A stretch of 64,000 bases of DNA from Ligustrum vulgare (taxonomy: Eukaryota > Streptophyta > Magnoliopsida > Lamiales > Oleaceae): NCBI GenBank assembly GCA_963555705.1, contig OY743187.1, forward strand, positions 14,832,133 to 14,896,132, read 5' to 3'. Made by a program: the position numbers and the translations under genes. The notes beneath the pieces are model-generated. The model saw only the letters and a program-made list of their open reading frames with translations. It was not told the DNA's origin and did not search any database. Shown here piece by piece: positions 1 to 11,758 of this stretch. Position 1 is the stretch's first letter; each line of letters starts with the position of its first letter.

Positions 1-182
1 AGTTTGAATAGGTTAATAAACATTGTTTTTAATATTAATAATTAAAAAATATATACATGAATTTTTAATAAATTTAATGTATCAACAAAAAACTATCGCT
101 AAATAAAGTTATATAAAAATCTTAGTCCAAGATAACAACATTTATATTTTATAATAACAAAAAAATTAAGATTATTTTAATT

Positions 183-1198
183 CACTACAAGAATATCTTC
201 CAACAACGACTACAAAAGTGGTCTCTGAAAGTCCAAATGTCGTTACTATTTCATATTAGAGACGACAAAATTGTATCTATTTGTCGTCCCTTTAGGCCCG
301 TAACTGATGCCAAAGACGATGACTTTGTCGTCTCTAATACCTTGACACCTATAGAGGCGACTTTGTCATCTCTAATTGTGAAAAATATTTAATTAAATTT
401 TATTTATTTATTTTGACTCGATTCAATCAATTTTTAACCCGACCCCAATCTCGATCCGAACCGCCAACCCACGCAATTTCTTTAATTCATATTCATATTC
501 ATATTCATATAATAATTGTTTATGACTTGGATTCGAACTCAAGACCTAAGTGTTGGATGAACATGTCTCAACCACTAAGGCAATTAAATTCTTGTGTTAA
601 TTTTTTTTAATTTTAAATAATATATATTAGTTAATGTAACGAATATTTATTTTATTAAATTATATCTTAATAATATTTTTCACAACAAATTAACTTTAAT
701 ATTAATTCTATAAATTTAAATAATCAAATAAATCAACAAAAATAATATAGAAATTGAAAAAATATATTATTATAAATCACATTAAAAAAAAATCAGAATA
801 ATAAAAAAAATAAAAAGACTTAATAGGAACTACTGAGTCATCTCCATTGGTCCAACACATAGAGACAATAAGAAAAGTCGTTTCTATTAATCTGACAAAT
901 AGAGAGAATTGTCAAACCAATAGAGACGACTCTATAATGCTGTTTGTATTGGTTGATCAATAGAGACAACTTTTCTTGTTGTCTCTATTAGTCCACCCAA
1001 AAGTGACGATGTTTCTTGTCATCTCTAGTTGTTGTCATCTCTATTGGGTGGACCAATAGAAACTACTATTTTTGTCATCTCTATTAGTCTTACCAATAGT
1101 GACGACTTTTCTTGTCGTCTCTATTTGTCATATTAATATAGACGATTTTTCGTGTTGTCTCTAATTTTTCGCCTTTTTTGCTCACTATTCTTGTAGTG
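183..1198. mobile_element. Non-autonomous CACTA (En/Spm-type) DNA transposon
   Basis: The left end reads CACTACAAGAATA and the right end TATTCTTGTAGTG, a perfect 13-bp terminal inverted repeat. The flanks are the 3-bp target duplication ATT (180-182 and 1199-1201). CACTA tips plus a 3-bp duplication define this superfamily. The interior holds many copies, in both orientations, of a subterminal motif around GTCGTCTCTATT (about 225-370 and 835-1165), as expected for transposase-binding arrays. No transposase reading frame is visible, so this is a deletion derivative of about 1 kb that would need a transposase from elsewhere. Confidence 0.9.
483..600 (-). repeat. tRNA-derived SINE-like head inside the CACTA element
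   Basis: Read on the minus strand, the segment has an A-box-like TTAGTGGTTGAG (about 568-580) and, some 35 bases on, a good B box GAGTTCGAATCC (about 529-540). Together these form an RNA polymerase III type internal promoter. A short ATGAAT-like tail repeat follows (about 483-510). It does not fold into an obvious functional tRNA. It could be a SINE nested in the CACTA element or a chance tRNA-like remnant; its boundaries are not defined. Confidence 0.35.
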
Positions 1199-1269
1199 AT
1201 TATTTTGCGAATGAGTTATTAATTTTAAATTTAAAAAATGTCACATATTCAAAGTTTAAATGTAGAAGA

Positions 1270-1722
1270 TGTTAGAAAATTTATCACAGATAATTATTTA
1301 TCTATGATCAAAAAATCATCATACTGAATTATCAAGAATCAAATAATTGGAATGGAAGCGTACCTTATTCAGAAATGGTTCACAATGATTGATTCTGGCG
1401 GTTGGATCTTTCAAATCAACACGTAGTCCTTATTTTCTCTCTGATGATGGGATGTCAGACAGAATGAACAGTATATATGATTCGTGGACCATAACCGTTT
1501 TTATATATTGAATTGCCCGTTAACCTAATTCGACCTATCATGAAATTAGGAATAACGGCCTGGTATCTACACATAAAAGTCCATACATTAATTAGATGCA
1601 TTAAAACCCAATATACCAAATTCTTATTAGATCACTTTAAATGGGCTTAACCAAATTTAATAGCCTTTGATTCAATACACAATATTCACATATAAGCCCA
1701 CACGATTGATTAAAATCTTACA
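1270..1722 (-). repeat. copia-1 3' LTR
   Basis: This 453-bp LTR lies at the left end because the element is on the minus strand. It pairs with 6851-7299 and, at lower identity, with the copia-2 LTRs. It ends in inverted TG...CA dinucleotides. Compared with its partner it has roughly 40 substitutions and a small indel near 1476. Confidence 0.93.
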
Positions 1723-1732
1723 ATATCTCACT
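1723..1732 (-). other. copia-1 polypurine tract
   Basis: The minus strand reads AGTGAGATAT directly before the 3' LTR. The same place in copia-2 reads AGTGGGAGAT. This is the expected plus-strand priming site, here degraded by pyrimidines. Confidence 0.7.
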
Positions 1733-2104
1733 TGTGCTATATGTGTAACCTTACAATTGTGTATCAATCATAACCTTATGAGTACTCAGAATTTCGCTAT
1801 CATTACTGAATGCATTCCCAAACAATTCGGTCCATCAATTATATCAACATAGGACCAAAGCGGTTTTAGCTACATTTATCATAACTAAGTACATCAATGG
1901 TCACGTATATCAACATAACTGAATGACATGGATCAAGAATAGATGTGTAGCATGAAAATTACATGTAATGTAATCTTTAACATGCCTATTACCAACTAGT
2001 CCAACTTTAGTGAGATCATCCTCAAACGAGTTCAATGATAATAAACTTGAAACCTTACAGCTGTAAATAACTTTAACTTTAAACTGTATCCAAAATGACA
2101 GTAA

Positions 2105-4290
2105 ATGTGTCTAAAGCAACCAAAATACAAACTCCCACTGAAACCAAATATCTTTAAGAAATACAACACCCATATGAGAAATGTGCTCATGAAAGACATT
2201 GGGTGGTAATACCTTAGTAAGTGGATCCGCAATTATGGAGTTTTTCCCAATGTGCTTTTATTGACATGTGTCCACTCTGAACTGTATCCTTCACAACCAG
2301 GAACTTATGTCAATGTATTTTGACTCAGTTGAGCTCCTGTTGTTTCTAGATTATAAAACTGCTGAGTTATTGTCACAATATTACTTTAGTAGTCTTTCTA
2401 TACCGTACAGAATACGCAGCCAAGCGACAAAATTTTGCAACTATATTCCATGATTAGATGCGTTAAGAAATGCTACAAACTCTGCTGTCATGGTGGAAGA
2501 AGCTATAAGTGTCTGCTAGGCACTCCTTCCAGGAATAACTCCTTCAACTAGTAGATAGATGTAGCCTGATGTGGACCATTTACTTTCTTGGCATCTAGCA
2601 AAATCTGAATCATAATGCCATATGATCTTCAACTGATCCGATTTTCTATATGTGAGCATGTAATCTTTTGTTTTCTTTAAATACCTTATAACCCATGTAT
2701 GACTGCTTTCCAAATGATCCATCACGGGTTACTTAAATATCTCCTTAGTACCCCAACAATGTACGCAATATCCAGACGCGTACAAACCTGAGTATACATC
2801 AGATTCCCTATAGCTAAACTATATGAGATCTTCTGCATTTCCTTAACTTCAAGATAACTTTCGGTCATTAGTCGAGACTAAATTTATCTCCCTTGGCGAT
2901 AGGGGTGTCCCTGATTTACTGTCTTGCATGCCAAGCCTCTTAAGTACTTTATCGATATAGCCCTTTTGTGACAATTCAAGAATACCCCGAGAGCAATCCC
3001 GGTGTATCTAAATCCCTAATACAAAAGAGACGTCACCAAGATTTTTAATCTCAAAATTCCTTGACAAAAATCTCATAATTTTATGTGACGTGCCTATATC
3101 ATTGGTGGCAAGCAATAATCAACATATAAAACCAGGAAAATATACTTACTTCCACTGAACTTGTAATACACACAACCATCAACAACATTAATCTCAAGAC
3201 CAAATGAGATAATTACTTGATAAAATTTGTATTACCTTAACAGGAAGCTTACTTCAGCACACAATTGGATTTTTTTAAATTGCAAACCATATTCTTTGGG
3301 TCTCCTGATACAAAAATTTCTGGTTGCACCATATAGATCATTTCATCAACGTCTCAATTGAGAAACGTTATCTTAACATCCATATGATATATCTCAAGGT
3401 CAAAATGTGCAATAACCTAACTTTCCTAAATGAGTCTTCCGTTGAAACCGAAGAGAAAGTCTCTTTATAGTCAATGCTATTATTCTGTGTAAAGCCCTTA
3501 GATACAAGACGAATCTTATATCTTTCCACATTACCTATCAAATCTCTCTTGGTTTAAAAATCCATTTAAGACCAATGGGTTTCGTACCTTCTAGTAATGG
3601 GACAAAATCCTAAACTTTATTGTCTTGCATATGATTATACTCTTTATTTATGGCATCAATCCACTTTTGAGAGTTAGAACCCTGCATGGTCGGATGGAAA
3701 TTGATTGGACCATCTTCCACCATTCCATTATTTCCTTATGTTCTTGGAGAAATACTATTAAATTATCCAGAATAGTGTTTTTCCCTTCTCTCCGGATCTC
3801 CTTAATGACATTGGTTCTTGAGGTTGCTGAGTTTGTACTTCTGAATTTACCTTATTTTGGATGGGAGGTTCTTCAACATTGTCTAATTGAGATTCTGGAT
3901 ATGCTTCTTGATCAATGACATGAATAGAAACTTCACATTGTCAAAAGCAATAGTAGGAATCGAAACTGATCCTTCCTCAATTTCTTCCTTAAAGACAACA
4001 TCTCTAACTTTATTTCTCCCCCCCCCCTCCCCCCACAAACTCAACATCCTCAAAAAATGTTTCAGTTCCCGTTTCAAAATTTGATTTAAGTGTAGGATCA
4101 TAAAATTTATAGCCCCTAGATTGCTCAGAACAACCAATAAAGTAGCTGCTTACTGTTTTGGAGTTCAATTTCTTATTGTGGCCTATAAGGCCTAACCTTA
4201 GCTGGACATCCCCAAATGTGAAAATGCTTTAGACTAAGCTTTGTGTTTGTTAAAATCTCATAAGGTGTTTTAGCAGCAGCTTTAGTTGGT
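2105..4290 (-). pseudogene. copia-1 pol remnant (integrase C-end, RT, RNase H)
   Basis: Read from 4290 downward, broken frames first give the C-terminal edge of copia integrase (a TPYE-like motif, then a WGCPA-like motif near 4200). They then give the reverse transcriptase N-region (4000-3420), the RT core, and RNase H (about 2725-2110; a clean stretch at 2516-2725 contains the DSDFA-like motif). A 4-base loss at about 3105-3125 destroys the second Asp of the YVDD catalytic motif. A one-base loss near 3550 shifts the frame after the KWIFK-like motif. Both lesions also occur in copia-2. The integrase catalytic core is absent between this segment and gag. It cannot encode a working polyprotein. 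Confidence 0.85.
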
Positions 4291-4394
4291 ACTATGTATG
4301 ATCTTTTCTTTTCTTTTTTAAATGTTCAGATTTATGGCAAAAGAAACAAAGTAGAATGAACTCATTTAGAGTTCATTTCTCCCTTTATTGATTG

Positions 4395-4880
4395 AATTGT
4401 ACAGGAAGCAATATCAATACCAAATGCGCGAGCAAGTCATCAGACAAGTCGAATTGCCTTAAGTTTTGAAGCAGTTTGAGACATTTACATGATGTACTCC
4501 CTTATGTTCCAATTTCCTATACACTTTAATGAAATAAAGCTGTGCAGAAGCATGCTTGTTTCAGCCTTATCGTTTTTCGCAAAACATTTCTTAATTTCTG
4601 CTAGGAATTCCTTGGCATTATTTTCCCCCTCAGATACTACGCCACTAAAGGCTTCCGGAATGCCGTGCTTAATTATTATTCGACTCATACGATATGAGAA
4701 ATCCCACTTCTCAAAGTTTCTCCTTCGATCATTTGAACTTTCATCCGTCAGAGGAGCCAGTTGATCGATCCTAAGTGCATGGTCTAGATCCTTGCAGCCA
4801 AGAACAATATGAATGTTCTCTTTCCGATCCTTGAAGTTTGTCCCATAAGAAAAGGGATTAAATTTAAGCTCGCAGAGATA
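4395..4880 (-). pseudogene. copia-1 gag remnant
   Basis: The minus strand encodes a copia-type Gag (UBN2/DUF4219 family) core. One stretch reads HGIPEAFSGVVSEGENNAKE, followed by an AKNDKAET-like motif and stop codons near 4485. A further piece to about 4395 matches the later part of copia Gag. No clear initiator methionine is visible. The region 4785-4850 is the uninterrupted version of the site where a MITE sits in copia-2 gag, so it serves as the empty-site control. The zinc knuckle and protease are not seen. Confidence 0.8.
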
Positions 4881-5009
4881 CTACTAGCAGAATTTGAAAC
4901 CTAATAGAGAACACTTAAACAAAATAGCTCACATAAGTACCTTATTATACAAATCATACTTTCAAATAATGGTAGGGCCCATCACAAGATACCTAGCACA
5001 ACATCAGTA

Positions 5010-5425
5010 TTTAGTCTTTGGACAGAAATATTGACTTGTAAGTGGTACTCTTGGTGTAGTGATCAAACACTGACTGTAAGACATGTCAACCAATAAACCT
5101 TTCTTTGGACCGATTTATTGATCACACGTTAAACCAAATAACCGTCACGTGTTTATCATCACAAGTTCATGTGAAATTTGAGCCAAATATTGACCTCCCT
5201 TTGGGCTGATCAATATCCGCATGAATAACACACAAACGCCTAATTTTCCTTTACTGTAGTGATCGAACACTGGCAATAAGACATGTTAACCAATAAACCT
5301 TTCTTTGGACCGATTTATTGATCACATGTTAAACCAATTGCCACGTGTTTATTACCACAGGTGCATGTGAAATTCGAGCCAAACATTGACCTTCCTTTGG
5401 GCTGATCAACATCCGCAATGAATAA
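5010..5425 (-). repeat. copia-1 leader: two tandem units of about 200 bp
   Basis: Two direct copies, about 5030-5230 and 5230-5420, share segments such as AAACCTTTCTTTGGACCGAT and CCTTTGGGCTGATCAA. The same duplicated block is present in copia-2 (13455-13860), so it is a fixed part of the family. It lies between the degenerate array and gag in the untranslated leader. A role in packaging or translation is conceivable but not shown. Confidence 0.75.
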
Positions 5426-5559
5426 CACACACACACACAAATACTTTCTGATATTCTAAGTTAATAATTATCCACAAGAGAGGTTGCTTTGGCAACATGT
5501 TGCTTTAACTAACTTACTTTCGAATATTATATTTCTCAAAAGAGTTCGTAGTACCAAAA

Positions 5560-5975
5560 TTTGAAATTGAAATCCATTGATTTGCATATATTTTTGACTT
5601 TAGGATTTGGATTATAAAATTCAAAACTTTAGAATAAAGTAATCCTTAAGTTGGAATGGTCAAATTGCAATACAATTTTTCCAAAACCTTATTGGTCAAT
5701 TTAGAGAAATTCCAAACTTTAGGTCCCAATTTGAAAGAAAATCAAACTTTAGGGTCAAAAATAGAGAATTTTGAAACTTTAAGGACTAAATCAAAAAAAT
5801 TCAAACTTTAGGAACCAATTTAGAAATTTTCAAGCTTTATGGATTGAATTAGAAAATTCTCAAATTTTAAGGACCAATTTTGAAAATTTCAAAACTTTAG
5901 GGACTGGATTAGAAAATTTTCAAACTTCAGGGGCTGAATTATAAAATTCCATAACTTTGGAGGTCCTGACTCAAA
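5560..5975 (-). repeat. copia-1 leader: degenerate array of about 30-36 bp units
   Basis: Many imperfect units contain CAAACTTTAGGGACTAATT-like text on the + strand. Purine-rich AAATTTTC segments alternate with GGACC segments. The matching array in copia-2 (12590-13270) is longer, so copy number varies between family members. No open reading frame is supported. Confidence 0.7.
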
Positions 5976-6146
5976 TAAGTTAGTACCTACAGGATTAATC
6001 TTTAATTCAAAACAAACAGAGAGGACATGACGTGCAAATAACCATAATGTTTAAAAATTGCCAGATAGTCCTTTAAGACTCCAAATTTCCAATGCAAGCC
6101 CCTTCTTCAAAATCTGATTTTCACAGCAGTTAGGATTTCTTTAACC

Positions 6147-6310
6147 CTATCTGTCGCCCCCATGATCCGGAGAACACAACTCCACTACGGGAGAAGCCAA
6201 CGCTACTCTCGACGAACCCCCAAACCTGCGTGGGGCAGCGCCGCGTGATGTAGCGCCAGTGCTTACATTATCGTCGTGCCCAACTCGCATCCAGCAGCGC
6301 CACAAGTGCC
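6147..6310 (-). other. GC-rich island in the copia-1 leader
   Basis: A sharply GC-rich stretch of about 160 bp (GCGCC-rich) lies in an otherwise AT-rich leader, between the primer site and the degenerate array. Copia-2 has a GC-rich segment in the same position (12190-12450). The short frames across it do not match any family I recognise. It may be a structured leader or an old captured host fragment. Confidence 0.45.
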
Positions 6311-6834
6311 TGGTTGCTATTGTGCCACCGGCCACACCTCTGGATCAACCTAATCCATCTTAATCGTCCAAAACCCAACCATCAAAGACATATCCAAAAC
6401 CTAATTTCAGCAATCCAAACCAAAAAACTAACACCAGAATGGCACCCAACCCGATTTCATCCACAAATTCAACACCAAAACCATAATCGAGTTCGAAAAA
6501 TCAAGTTACAGATCCAAACATTCATAATCCCATTTCGGAATCAAATCCATATTCCTTCACTGAATCTTAATCCACGCATATATACGACACTTAAGAGGAT
6601 GTAAACATTTAAATGTGTGTGTGGGGGGGTAGAAAGCATAATTCGATTGCGTTAAATCTTGTCTTGCTTAATGCACGTACAACAAAGGGGAAGACCCAAA
6701 TTCATATCAATTCATTCATAAATCGTACGTAAAGTCAGATTCAGATTGATCATTTTCCAGATTCAATAAAAAAATTTGAATTTTAAATCCAAATCATATA
6801 GTTAAACAGGGATCTGGTAATCCAACTTGATGAT

Positions 6835-6848
6835 TGGCTCTGATACCA
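6835..6848 (-). other. copia-1 primer-binding site (initiator Met-tRNA)
   Basis: The minus strand reads TGGTATCAGAGCCA two bases inside the 5' LTR. This is the usual plant Ty1/copia primer site, complementary to the 3' end of initiator methionine tRNA. Confidence 0.92.
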
Positions 6849-6850
6849 CT

Positions 6851-7299
6851 TGTTAGAAAATTTATCATAGATTATTGTTTATCTATAATCCAAAAATCAT
6901 CATGCTGAATTATCAAGAATTAAATAACTGGAGCGGAAACGTACCTTATTCAGAAATGGTTCACGGTGATCGATTCTGGCTGTTGGATCTTTCAAATCAA
7001 CATGTAGTCCTTATTTTCTCTCTGATGATGGGATGTCTAATGAACAGTACGTATGAATCGGGGACCATAACCGTGTTTTTATACTGAATTGTCTGTTAAC
7101 CTAATTCGGCCCATCATGAAATTAGGAATAATGGCCTGGTATTCACACATAAAAGTTCATACATTAATTAGATTCATTAAAGCTCAATATATCAAATCCT
7201 TATTAGATCACTTTAAATGTGCTTAACCAAGTTTGATAGTCTTTGATTCAATACACAATATTTCACATATAAGCTCACACGATTGATTAAAATCTTACA
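6851..7299 (-). repeat. copia-1 5' LTR
   Basis: This 449-bp LTR is the partner of 1270-1722. It should carry the promoter. The TATA-like CAGTATAAAAAC on the minus strand near 7072-7085 is the best candidate. It is followed outward by the target duplication GAAGA. Confidence 0.93.
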
Positions 7300-7435
7300 G
7301 AAGAAACTATTGGAGAATAAATTTTAAATTTCTTTGTCTTTTTGTCGATGTTTGCTAGAAGTTCGTCTATTTCATTGTCAAGTCAGCCTCAATCCATGAA
7401 GTGCATTGGAGATGCTCTAAACTTCCTTTTATTTT

Positions 7436-7484
<49 letters not shown>

Positions 7485-8453
7485 TGTGTTATATAGAAGA
7501 AACCCTATTTAAAGTTGCTGCAAATGATAGATCTCGTCTCGTGTGGCTTAAAAAATGGCACTCTTGGTGTTTTTCCACAGCTTTCTTGAACTGTATTTAC
7601 TGAAGCATGTTGTAGCCTGTATGGCCTCTACAGGATGGGATGATGAACCCTTTTGCGGTTCAATAAAGCTGTGGGAAGATATGGAGAGGGTCAAGCAGAA
7701 TTCATTTCAGGATCAGATATTTAGTGTCACTAAGTGGTATATTCTTGAACACATTTGAATCTACAGTTTTTTCACTTCAACTTTTCGAACTCAATTTCAA
7801 CAATCAATTCTTAGTCAAGCCCACAATTTTTTACTTTTCAAACTTTTTTAAACCACGTCCATCAAAAACCCAAAAAATCAAAAAATTTCACATTATGAAA
7901 CAGGCTCTTAGTTTTCTATCGAAATACGATTCTGTGTTTTTTGACATGTTCTTCATTGGATAGATCTACTGGCAATGTTTTTGAATTCATGAGTTTTTAT
8001 TCAGTCTACATGTTTTTTGTAACTGGTTTGCAGAATCTTTTTGCACAATCACTACAACTGATTCCTCTACAGTCATATTCCTCCTACTTTCAATTTGCAA
8101 TTATTATTCTTAATGCTGTTTATGTTATGAATTCGATCTTCATCTTTGGCAAGATATTGATCTGTAATATTATCAGTGATGTCTGTGAACTCATCTCCCA
8201 AGCAAAAAAAGAAATCCATTTTCATAATAATTTTAGTTTCATTTAAATCAATATTTACCATATAACTTGAAAATTATTAACACCAAACATTCCATGTGAT
8301 CAAAATCTGAAATTTGTGCTGTAATAATTGAATTAATTTTGAATACTTTTGCAAGCAGAAAAGGGTAGATGGACCACACATTTTCCATTACCTTTCTTGT
8401 ATGCCACTCCCTCAACTTGGTTAAGGCTATTTAGATGAATTAGGTAAAGCATC
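7300..8453. other. Unassigned stretch between copia-1 and hAT-A
   Basis: No recognisable gene. Near 7393-7420 there is text typical of the GAGCATCTCCAA-tipped plant MITEs. A 67-codon open stretch at 7555-7758 (+) and a possible splice acceptor before 8033 look exon-like, but I cannot assign them to a family. 7770-7880 resembles 27000-27110, marking a dispersed AT-rich repeat. Confidence 0.4.
7438..7489. repeat. Compound (CT)n(GT)n microsatellite
   Basis: An uninterrupted run of CT dinucleotides passes directly into GT dinucleotides, about 50 bp in total. Confidence 0.97.
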
Positions 8454-8461
8454 GTATCGTG

Positions 8462-9470
8462 CAGAGGCGGCTCTGAGGTTGTGCGAGAAGTGCGACGAAT
8501 AGGGCACCAAAATTTTGGGGGCACCAAAATGAAAAATATTTTAAGAAATATTATTTTTAATTTAAAAAAAAAAAAAAAAAACTAATTTTTTCTTTTTTCT
8601 CCTACCGTTCTTTCATTCCAAGTTCAAACTTCCAATAATCCAATAAATAAAACTACTCCCTTCCCTCTTGACTCTTGAGCTCCCCATCTCCCAAAATCCA
8701 AAATCTGAAAAACCCACTTTCCCTTTATCTTTGTAAATCATTCAAACTTCTCTTACTCTCACCGTCCCGACTCCAACGAGAAGAGACCCAGTCGTCAAAT
8801 TATCGAGTCTGAGAGATCAAAAATTCATCTCACTGCATCATTATCTTTCTCTTCACTCTTCGTTATTCATCACTAACCACCAGATGTCCGGATTTACTGA
8901 TGGCAGTCAGCAGCCATGGCTCTTCATCTCACTGTCTTCCAAGTTCCAATTCCATCGTCGCTTCTTCCTTCATCAGAATCATCATGTTCGTGTCAAAAAA
9001 ATCATTAGTGATTACAAAAAAATCATTATTGATTACTAGAAAGTATTGATTACAAAAAATTCATTAGTGATTTTGCTTCAAAAAAATGCAAGAAGAACTA
9101 ACTTTAAATGATTTGTTGCATATCAGGGCTTACATATGATATTATTTGAGTTGTTTTCTTTCCTTTTCAGGTCAACTCATATTGGCTGTCAAAGATATTA
9201 ATGATTTGGATAATGCTTTCTGAAGAAAATACGAGCTTTTGAATGTTTCTATAAGGCATAAATTTAGTTTTTTAGCTGTACTTTTTCTTTATGATATGAA
9301 TACGATATGAGAAAATCATTGAAAATGATATTTTTGTTATGTGGTAGTTTTATGTACAATAAGTTAATATAAATAGTTTATTATATTCTATACGAATACT
9401 TTATAATTAAAAAACAAGAACATTTTTTTAATATTCGCACAGGGCATCAAAAAATACAGGGCCAACACTG
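8462..9470. mobile_element. hAT-A: non-autonomous hAT transposon
   Basis: The element begins CAGAGGCGGCTCTG and ends CAGGGCCAACACTG, an imperfect 14-bp terminal inverted repeat. It is flanked by a perfect 8-bp target duplication GTATCGTG (8454-8461 and 9471-9478). CAG..G tips and an 8-bp duplication are hAT hallmarks. The interior (about 8640-8990) looks like a plant 5' leader and short coding start. A plausible 3' splice site (TTTTCAG) lies near 9170. No transposase domain is visible, so it is a deletion derivative, possibly with captured host sequence. Confidence 0.9.
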
Positions 9471-9478
9471 GTATCGTG

Positions 9479-10729
9479 AAAAGGGGATGTGTCAGTGTTT
9501 CCAAGGAAAGGTTCCCTATACCCTGTTGATTTCACCTTGGGAGAGAAAAACACAAGTCAATTTTTTTGCAGAAAGAAAGACCAGTGCAAGAAAACTAGGG
9601 TTTTGCTTATGTAGAAATAAACATACAATATTGTTTTGTCTAAATTAAGACATAAAAATATGCATGCCTTAGTCATAATTGGCTTAGTTCATCGTTGACC
9701 GTACCGAGTTCTTTTTTGAGTTAGAATTCTTCCATTTTGCAGTATTTTTTTGTTTTTTTTCCCTAAGTTTAAGATCCACCTCACCTCACGGTCCTCACCT
9801 CACCCAACACCACAAAACCGAATCGGCCATGATAAGATGGAGCTTTTTTTTTTTTTTTTTTTTTTTCTCAAGGTCTATTTCACATTTCACATCAATAGTT
9901 GATGGTCCACTTTCTTGTCAAATACTTTGGAGGGACATTAAATTATTGGTATTGAATTGTTGTGCAAATTTTTTTTTTTCCCACTCAGGAACCTCTTTTT
10001 TTTTTTTGGTTGGGATAGTTGACTCAAACTTCCATGTGTTTGAAAATAATCTCATTTGGTATTGTTTTGAAATTCGAAGGATTTCTGTTGCAAAAATGAA
10101 AAAAATCTTATGATTTTCTTTTAGCATTAAAAAAGAGTTCATTTTACCTTGATTAAATTGAAATTGAATTCTTCTATATATATAACAATTGCTCCTATAA
10201 ATATATTATATTATTCATTATTCTAGAGTACGGAAAAGTTACGGTTCTCTTAAGGGCACCATAGCATCTCCCCCACCCGACTATGTGCACTTGTGGAGAT
10301 TGGTTAGGGTTGGGTGAGTTTCACTGTCCACCCACCCCTAGGGGGAAGGGAGGTGCCCATTTGTGGACACTTTAACATTGAGGTTTTAGAGCACGTGACT
10401 AGAAAGTTTTGTGAGGAAAAATTGTAGAATGTAACCTGATATATCTTGGTATTTTCTTGTTTTATTTGTGAGTAGTACAAAGAAGTGAAAATTGTTAGAT
10501 GTGGTAATAATCGCATATTGTTCTTACAATGCTTGGAATAGGTTTGATAAGTGAAATTCTATGATTGTAATAATTTTTCATTTGGTGTAAAGTTTTTCCA
10601 TTCGCAAATTTTGCGTCATATATTTATATATTTCTTTATTTGCTATTCTTATTTGAATAACAAAAAGATCATGCAAATAAATTAAAGGAAATTTTATTCA
10701 ATTCTCAACACTTTTGTGTGGAATGGTTA
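9479..10729. other. Unassigned AT-rich stretch with homopolymer runs
   Basis: Long T runs (9843-9866, 9969-9979, 9998-10008) and no gene that I can support. 10200-10400 contains C/G-rich short runs around CCCCCACCC and CCACCCACCCC without a recognisable element boundary. Confidence 0.5.
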
Positions 10730-11287
10730 TATGCACTGTGCACATATAGCTGCAAGTTGGATTAAAAAATTCGATTATGTCCGATTTTGTTCTGAATTTT
10801 TTCAAAAAAATCCGATTTCGATTGGTTCGAAACCAAACTTCCGAATTTCGAAATTTTCTGAAAAAAATGGATTGAAATTGGAACGAGTTTCAAAATTTCA
10901 AAAATTCCAAAATTCCGATCTACAAATTTTCGAAGTAATCATAACATATTCCGATCTGAGATTTTGATTTTTTCCTAATAAATATAAAAAATTCTTGTAT
11001 TTGCATTACAATTAATAATATAAAATCTCAAAAAATAATAACTTAGTGAATATAGTTAATAATGTTATTAAGATGAGATTTAACACATAACTAACGGTAA
11101 CACTTTCATATAGTTAGCGAGAGAGAGATAATGCACTTCAATTTTAGCTAGCATAAGATTTAAGTTAGGTAAATCGGTGGTGAAAATATATTTTACACAT
11201 CAAATATAATAAAAATGTTCAAATTAAATCAAAAGTTCAAAATGTATTGACCAGTTGTGGTATCACAAAGTTTGCTTTACTTATTCA
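10730..11287. repeat. Left part of an AT-rich element split by copia-2
   Basis: Text rich in CGAATTTCGAAATTTTC-like motifs at 10760-10970 reappears, inverted and diverged, at 18790-18990 on the other side of copia-2. GTGCACAT occurs near both outer limits (about 10739 and 18981). This fits one older element into which copia-2 inserted, with short terminal inverted repeats. A clear target duplication was not found, so the class is uncertain (hAT-like is possible). Confidence 0.4.
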
Positions 11288-11742
11288 TGTAAGGATTTTA
11301 ATCAATCGTGTGGGCTTATATATGAATTATTGTGTATTGAATAAAAGGCTATCAAATTTGGTTAAGCCCGTTTAAAGTGATCTAATAAGGATTTGGTAAA
11401 TTGGGCTTTAATGCATCTAAAATAATGTATGGGCTTTTATGTGTAGATACCAGGCCATTACCTAATTCATGATGGGCCGGATTAGGTTAACTGCCAATAC
11501 AGTATATAAAGTCGGTTATGGTCCCTGAATCCTACGTACTGTTCATTCTTTTTGACATCCCATCATCAGAGAGAAAATACGGACTACGTATCGATTTAGA
11601 AGATCCGACCGCCGAATCGTTTATCGTGAATCGCGTTTGATTAAGGTACACTTCCGCTTAAGTTATTTAATTCTTGATAATTCAGTATGATGATTTATTT
11701 TGGATCATAGATAAATAATTATCTGTGATAAATTCTCTAACA
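11288..11742 (+). repeat. copia-2 5' LTR
   Basis: This 455-bp LTR runs from TGTAAGG to CTAACA. A TATA box, TATATAAA, lies at 11503-11510 and is the likely promoter core. It pairs with 18011-18463. Confidence 0.95.
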
Positions 11743-11744
11743 AG

Positions 11745-11758
11745 TGGTATCAGAGCCA
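11745..11758 (+). other. copia-2 primer-binding site (initiator Met-tRNA)
   Basis: TGGTATCAGAGCCA lies two bases after the 5' LTR, identical to the copia-1 site. Confidence 0.95.

Larger units (their letters stand above)
1270..7299 (-). mobile_element. copia-1: Ty1/copia LTR retrotransposon, defective
   Basis: This is a complete LTR-to-LTR insertion on the minus strand, bounded by the perfect 5-bp target duplication GAAGA (1265-1269 and 7300-7304). Both LTRs begin TGTAAG on the coding strand and end CTAACA. A Met-tRNA primer site lies inside the 5' LTR and a purine-rich tract before the 3' LTR. Gag, the C-terminal edge of integrase, reverse transcriptase and RNase H remnants are readable, but the integrase core is missing and the frames are broken. 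The LTRs differ at about 40 of 450 positions by eye, so it is older than its relative copia-2 (11288-18463). Confidence 0.95.

Noticed and set aside
500..600. Functional tRNA gene
   Set aside because: A and B boxes are present, but no cloverleaf with an anticodon arm and acceptor stem can be drawn; SINE-like at best.
5030..5420. CRISPR-like array in the duplicated copia leader
   Set aside because: Only two long units in a plant retrotransposon leader; no short repeats with unique spacers.
7555..7758. 67-codon exon-like frame with MASTGWDDEPFCGSIKLWED
   Set aside because: It looks protein-like, but I cannot match it to a family and find no supporting splice sites or neighbours; kept only as an unassigned stretch.
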